From contig JAWKIL010000007.1 in assembly GCA_041394285.1 (NCBI GenBank), positions 248,001 to 312,000 of the forward strand: 64,000 nucleotides of DNA, written 5' to 3'. A program made the position numbers and the translations under genes. This document shows, piece after piece, positions 61,015-64,000 of the stretch (the first letter of the stretch is position 1; each line of letters opens with the position of its first letter). This stretch comes from CADEDH01 sp041394285 (lineage in GTDB: Bacteria; Actinomycetota; Acidimicrobiia; Acidimicrobiales; SZUA-35). The notes under the pieces are model-generated. The model ran no database searches, was not told where the DNA came from, and saw only the letters and a program-made list of their open reading frames with translations.

Positions 61015-63041
61015 TGGCTGTTCGCCGCCCCACCCGCCGGCCGCCGCAGCGCTGCTGCCCCCGGCCCGGACCCGCTCGGGATCCCCTCGCCCCGAAGGTC
61101 CGGGCCGGCGCGGTCGGCCGGTTGCTGCTGGCACCCCTCCTGGCCATGGTGGCGTTGGGGGGCCCGCTGGGGTTCATGATGGCCGCCGCCGCGCCCGCCC
61201 CGGCGTCGGCCCACGCCATCCTGCAGGAGGTGGCCCCGGCCGACGGCTCGGCCCTCGACGACCCGCCGGCCCAGGTCACGTTCCGTTTCAGTGAGGCGAT
61301 CCTGGCCGACGACCTGGCCGTGGACGTGGTGGCCAGCAACGGTGAACCGGTGGCGCCCCGCTCGATGGGGCCCGACCCGGCCGACGCCACCCGGGTGGTG
61401 ATCGGGTTCGACCCCCTGCCCAACGGCACCTACCAGATCCGTCTCACCGCCCGGGACCGCGAGGACCTCCACCAGGTGGTGGCCCGCACCAGCTTCGCCG
61501 TGGGCGAAGCCGCGCCCCCGCCCAGCCCCCCCGTCATCGCCGCCCCCGAGCCGGTCGAGACCGCCGCCCGCTGGCTGTTCGCCGCCGGTCTGGTGGCGCT
61601 CGGCGGTGCCCTCACCCTCCGCCGCGCCGGCATCGCCGCCCCCTCCCGCACGCTCCTGCGTCTGGCCCTCGGCGGTGCCGGGGCGGCGGTGGCCGGCCGG
61701 CTCGGCGTGCTGGCGGCCCGGGTGGTCACCTTCGACGGCCACCGGCTCACCGGCCTGCGCACCGTGATCGCCCTCGACGACACCCGCCGCCTGGCGGTGG
61801 TGCTCGGCGCGGCGGCGCTGGTGCTGGTGGGCGAGCGGCAGCGGTCGGCGGCGCTGGCCCGGGGGCTGGGGGTCGACCATCCGCTGGTCCGTCGATCGTG
61901 GCTGGGCTGGCTGGGTCTGGTGTCGTTGTGCTGGGTGGCCGGTTTCGGGGGCCACAGCCTTCTCGGCGGTGCGCCCGAGGTGCTGCTGGCCACGGTGAAG
62001 GCGGCCCACCTGGCCGGTCTGGCCCTGTGGCTGGGACCGCTGGCCGCCGTGCTGGTGGCGGTCCGGGGTCGAGGCCCGCGCCGAGCGGCGCTGGAGGGGG
62101 TGCGGCCGATGGCGTTGACCGGCGCCGCCGCCACCGTCGTCTCGGGCCTGCTGCTGGCCAGTCGGTTGGTGGTGTCGGCCACGGCCGCCCTGTCGACCCC
62201 CTACGGGCAGGCCCTGGTGGCCAAGCTGGCCCTCGGCGCCGGGGCCGTCGCCCTGGGCCTGGCCACCGCCCGGGGCCGCCACCTGCGGTGGGCCGGGGTC
62301 GAGGCCGGTCTGCTGGGCCTGGTGGTGCTAGCCGGGGCGGCCATGGCCACCGCCACCCCCGCCCTCGACCCCGGCTTCCTGGCCGCCGGTCGGGCACCGC
62401 TGGCCCCGCCCGCCACCCCGGCCGACGACCTCCTGGTGCAACTGCGGGCCATCCCCGGCCGCCCGGGCGACAACACGGTGGAGCTGCGGGTGGCCAGCAC
62501 CCGCCGCCCCGACCCGGGCCCCATCAGCGACGTGACGCTCACCATCGCCGGCACCAGCGTGACCGCCGTACCCGACGCCGAAGGGCTGGCCCTCATCACC
62601 GGTGTCAACCTGGCCGCCGGCGACACGCCGGTGACCGTGGTGGCCCACCGTCCGACGTGGGCCGACACCACCGCCCAGCTGACGGTGAGCGCCACCACCC
62701 CCCGCTACGCCTTCCCGGTGCGGGTGAGCTCGGCCCCCCTCCGCCGGCCCCTGACCGCCCTGGCCGGCATGACGGCGCTGGCGTCGCTGATGGCCCTCGC
62801 CATGCGGTTGCGCCCGCCGTCGCCGACCGCGTTGCGCCGCCGCACCCCCGAGGCGGCGACGCAACGCCGTTCGGCCTCCCCGTCCTCAGTCGGTGCCGAA
62901 GACCCGGGGCTCGTCGGAGAAGTAGGTGAGCCGGGCGGTTTTCGAGCTCTCGCTCTTGCCCATGTAGCCGGCGGTGACATGGTCGAGGTGCTGGATGGCG
63001 CGTCCCAGGGGCATGGCCTGGGCGTTGATCGAGGCCTTTGA
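61014..63041 (+). CDS. CopC-CopD fusion copper protein
   Basis: Copper protein of 675 aa. The signal peptide ends in APASA, leaving His67 as the mature N-terminus (HAILQEVAPADGS), the hallmark of the CopC histidine brace. The CopC domain covers about 67-167 and its DREDLH motif supplies the probable Asp/His ligands. CopD-like membrane helices run from about 185 to 465. A beta-rich extracytoplasmic domain (about 480-585) is followed by a last helix near 590-605. It probably binds and moves copper for the secreted oxidase. The last 155 bp overlap the convergent enoyl-CoA hydratase gene and give an unlikely tail, so the original stop may have been lost. The start ATG overlaps the protease stop (TGATG). 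Confidence 0.8.
   Translation: MAVRRPTRRPPQRCCPRPGPARDPLAPKVRAGAVGRLLLAPLLAMVALGGPLGFMMAAAAPAPASAHAILQEVAPADGSALDDPPAQVTFRFSEAILADDLAVDVVASNGEPVAPRSMGPDPADATRVVIGFDPLPNGTYQIRLTARDREDLHQVVARTSFAVGEAAPPPSPPVIAAPEPVETAARWLFAAGLVALGGALTLRRAGIAAPSRTLLRLALGGAGAAVAGRLGVLAARVVTFDGHRLTGLRTVIALDDTRRLAVVLGAAALVLVGERQRSAALARGLGVDHPLVRRSWLGWLGLVSLCWVAGFGGHSLLGGAPEVLLATVKAAHLAGLALWLGPLAAVLVAVRGRGPRRAALEGVRPMALTGAAATVVSGLLLASRLVVSATAALSTPYGQALVAKLALGAGAVALGLATARGRHLRWAGVEAGLLGLVVLAGAAMATATPALDPGFLAAGRAPLAPPATPADDLLVQLRAIPGRPGDNTVELRVASTRRPDPGPISDVTLTIAGTSVTAVPDAEGLALITGVNLAAGDTPVTVVAHRPTWADTTAQLTVSATTPRYAFPVRVSSAPLRRPLTALAGMTALASLMALAMRLRPPSPTALRRRTPEAATQRRSASPSSVGAEDPGLVGEVGEPGGFRALALAHVAGGDMVEVLDGASQGHGLGVDRGL
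62831..62865. terminator. Hairpin near the end of the CopC-CopD reading frame
   Basis: GTTGCGCCGCC (62831-62841) pairs with GGCGGC...GCAAC (62852-62865) with a 3-nt bulge. It lies 20 bp beyond the stop of the minus-strand hydratase gene and just after the last folded part of CopC-CopD, so it looks like the original bidirectional terminator even though the plus-strand frame now runs through it. Confidence 0.4.
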
Positions 63042-63680
63042 CACCGTGACCGGCACCGGGGGCTGGCGAACCACCTCGGCCGCCAGCCGTTCGCACGCCG
63101 CCACCAGCTCGGCCTCGTCGGACACCGTCTCGGTGAAGAAGCCCATGGCGTCGAGCTGCTCCAAGCCGTAGGTGCGGCCCAGGATCAGCATCTCCTTGGC
63201 CTTGTGCGGGCCCACCAGGTTCACCAGCGCCGGAATCGAGTGCCAGGTGAGGTTGAAGCCGATGCTGACCTCGTTGAGGGTGAGGCTGATCGACGGGGCT
63301 CCGATCCGGAAGTCGCAGGCGGCGGGGAGCACGGCGCCCCCGCCGATCATGTAGCCGTGGCAGGCGATGATCGTCACCGCGTTCAGGTTGAGCAGCGTGT
63401 CGTACATGCGGGCCCCGTTCTTGGAGCCGAGCATGGCGTCGAGCGGGGTGGCCCGGGGTGCCTTGAGGTCGGCGCCCGAGCACAGGCTCTTGCCTTCGCC
63501 CCGGAAGATCACCACCCGGATCGAGGTGTCGTTGTCGATCGCCAGCAGGGCCTGGAGGACGTCGGCCACCAGTTGGGGGTTCACGGCGTTGTGGACCTGA
63601 GGGCGGTTGAGGACGAGATGGCGGACGGGGCCGTCGCCGTCCACCCGGACCGTCTCCAGTTGCAGGGGTTCGAGGTGCAT
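62886..63680 (-). CDS. Enoyl-CoA hydratase/isomerase family protein
   Basis: Crotonase-fold enzyme of 264 aa. The N-terminal strand VRHLVLNRPQVHNAVNPQL, the oxyanion block SLCSGADLKAP and the second block ACHGYMIGGGAVLPAACDFRIG are typical. One of the two usual catalytic glutamates is likely E138 region (LNEVSIGF); the other is uncertain. It hydrates or isomerises unsaturated acyl-CoAs. The ATG at 63680 is opposite a divergent dienelactone hydrolase gene 44 bp away. Confidence 0.88.
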   Translation of the reverse strand: MHLEPLQLETVRVDGDGPVRHLVLNRPQVHNAVNPQLVADVLQALLAIDNDTSIRVVIFRGEGKSLCSGADLKAPRATPLDAMLGSKNGARMYDTLLNLNAVTIIACHGYMIGGGAVLPAACDFRIGAPSISLTLNEVSIGFNLTWHSIPALVNLVGPHKAKEMLILGRTYGLEQLDAMGFFTETVSDEAELVAACERLAAEVVRQPPVPVTVSKASINAQAMPLGRAIQHLDHVTAGYMGKSESSKTARLTYFSDEPRVFGTD

Positions 63681-63724
63681 CCGCTGAGTCTCGCCGGGGC
63701 GCCGCCCGGGGTAAAACTGGCGCC

Positions 63725-64000
63725 ATGATCGAACGCGAGCTGGACGTGACCACGCCCGAGGGGCAGATGAAGACCTTCGTCTACCACCCCACCCACGACG
63801 GGCCCCACCCGGTGGTGCTCTACCTCATGGACGCCCCCTCCATCCGTCCGGCGCTGAAGGACATGGCCATGCGGCTGTCGTCGGCCGGGTACTACGTGCT
63901 GCTGCCCTACCTCTTCTACCGGGGTGGCCCGTTCCGCCAGTTCGGGATGTCGGACGAGGACATGCATGCCCGGCGGGAGTTGATGGGGGCCGTCACCCCC
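63725..64000 (+). CDS. Dienelactone hydrolase family protein (truncated by window edge)
   Basis: Start of an alpha/beta hydrolase, 92 codons visible. The protein begins MIERELDVTTPEGQMKTFVYH and continues with HPVVLYLMDAPSIRPALKDMAMRL and GYYVLLPYLFYR, which is the N-terminal pattern of dienelactone hydrolases. The catalytic Cys/Ser, Asp and His lie beyond the window. A TAAAAC box 7 nt before the ATG may serve as a leaderless -10. Confidence 0.75.
   Translation, partial: MIERELDVTTPEGQMKTFVYHPTHDGPHPVVLYLMDAPSIRPALKDMAMRLSSAGYYVLLPYLFYRGGPFRQFGMSDEDMHARRELMGAVTP

Noticed and set aside
1..64000. rRNA, tRNA, prophage or insertion sequences
   Set aside because: I found no rRNA blocks, cloverleaf-like segments, transposase or integrase motifs when reading both strands; small RNAs cannot be excluded by eye.

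Overview
The window is a GC-rich chromosomal segment (roughly 70% G+C by eye) with dense, mostly tightly spaced genes, many GTG starts, GTGA/ATGA stop-start overlaps and several TANNNT boxes 6-7 nt before start codons. This, together with CaiB-type CoA transferases, LLM flavin enzymes, a deazaflavin-dependent oxidoreductase, a SARP-type regulator and an actinobacterial-type dipeptide ABC operon, points to an actinomycete, most likely a soil or water Acidimicrobiia-like lineage. The placement is inference. I saw no rRNA, tRNA, phage, IS element or CRISPR array.

Layout. (1) 1-5302: an arsenic island with an ArsR-ArsC fusion, an ars-type GAPDH and ArsJ in one operon, then a divergent arsR facing an arsI/cadI-acr3 operon across a 13-bp five-fold iteron array. 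(2) 5303-13121: a lipoprotein serpin, a GyrI-like protein, a small ferredoxin, an HxlR regulator overlapping a broken M81/MlrC-like gene, a divergent DHA2-type MFS exporter, a GAF protein and an MBL-fold hydrolase. (3) 13138-21043: two family III CoA transferases, an amidohydrolase, a lipoprotein, an acyl-CoA dehydrogenase and an LLM flavoprotein, with palindromic repeats in two intergenic gaps. (4) 21108-27928: a five-gene peptide ABC importer operon in which one ATPase carries an unusual inserted membrane domain. (5) 28117-42846: a FIST plus GAF/GGDEF/EAL sensory pair, a secreted S33 hydrolase, a second LLM enzyme, a GT14 glycosyltransferase, a two-domain VOC protein, a fatty acid desaturase, a STAS protein, a PAS-MCP protein, small hypotheticals, an APH-like kinase, an FKBP and a DDN-type oxidoreductase. 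(6) 42939-63041: a SARP-type regulator followed by a roughly 18-kb co-directional operon for a secreted copper oxidase system. (7) 62886-64000: an enoyl-CoA hydratase and the start of a dienelactone hydrolase.

The most interesting locus is the 45176-63041 operon. It encodes a 2291-residue secreted beta-helix protein, three consecutive two-cupredoxin proteins, a membrane-anchored small protein, a secreted subtilase and a CopC-CopD fusion. The first cupredoxin protein has a complete type 1 copper motif and half of the trinuclear copper ligands (HxxHWH and HCH). The second has only the other half (HPH and HNH). The third has neither. Read together they look like one multicopper oxidase split over three polypeptides, giving six cupredoxin domains in total as in ceruloplasmin or trimeric two-domain laccases, with a single active centre at a heteromeric interface. 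The substrate is unknown; Mn(II), Fe(II), Cu(I) or a phenolic are possible. The upstream SARP gene and the heptamer repeats before the first operon gene suggest dedicated control.

A second unusual item is the OppF/DppF-like ATPase at 22214-23896. Between its Q-loop and signature motif lies an insertion of about 230 residues with six or seven predicted membrane helices.
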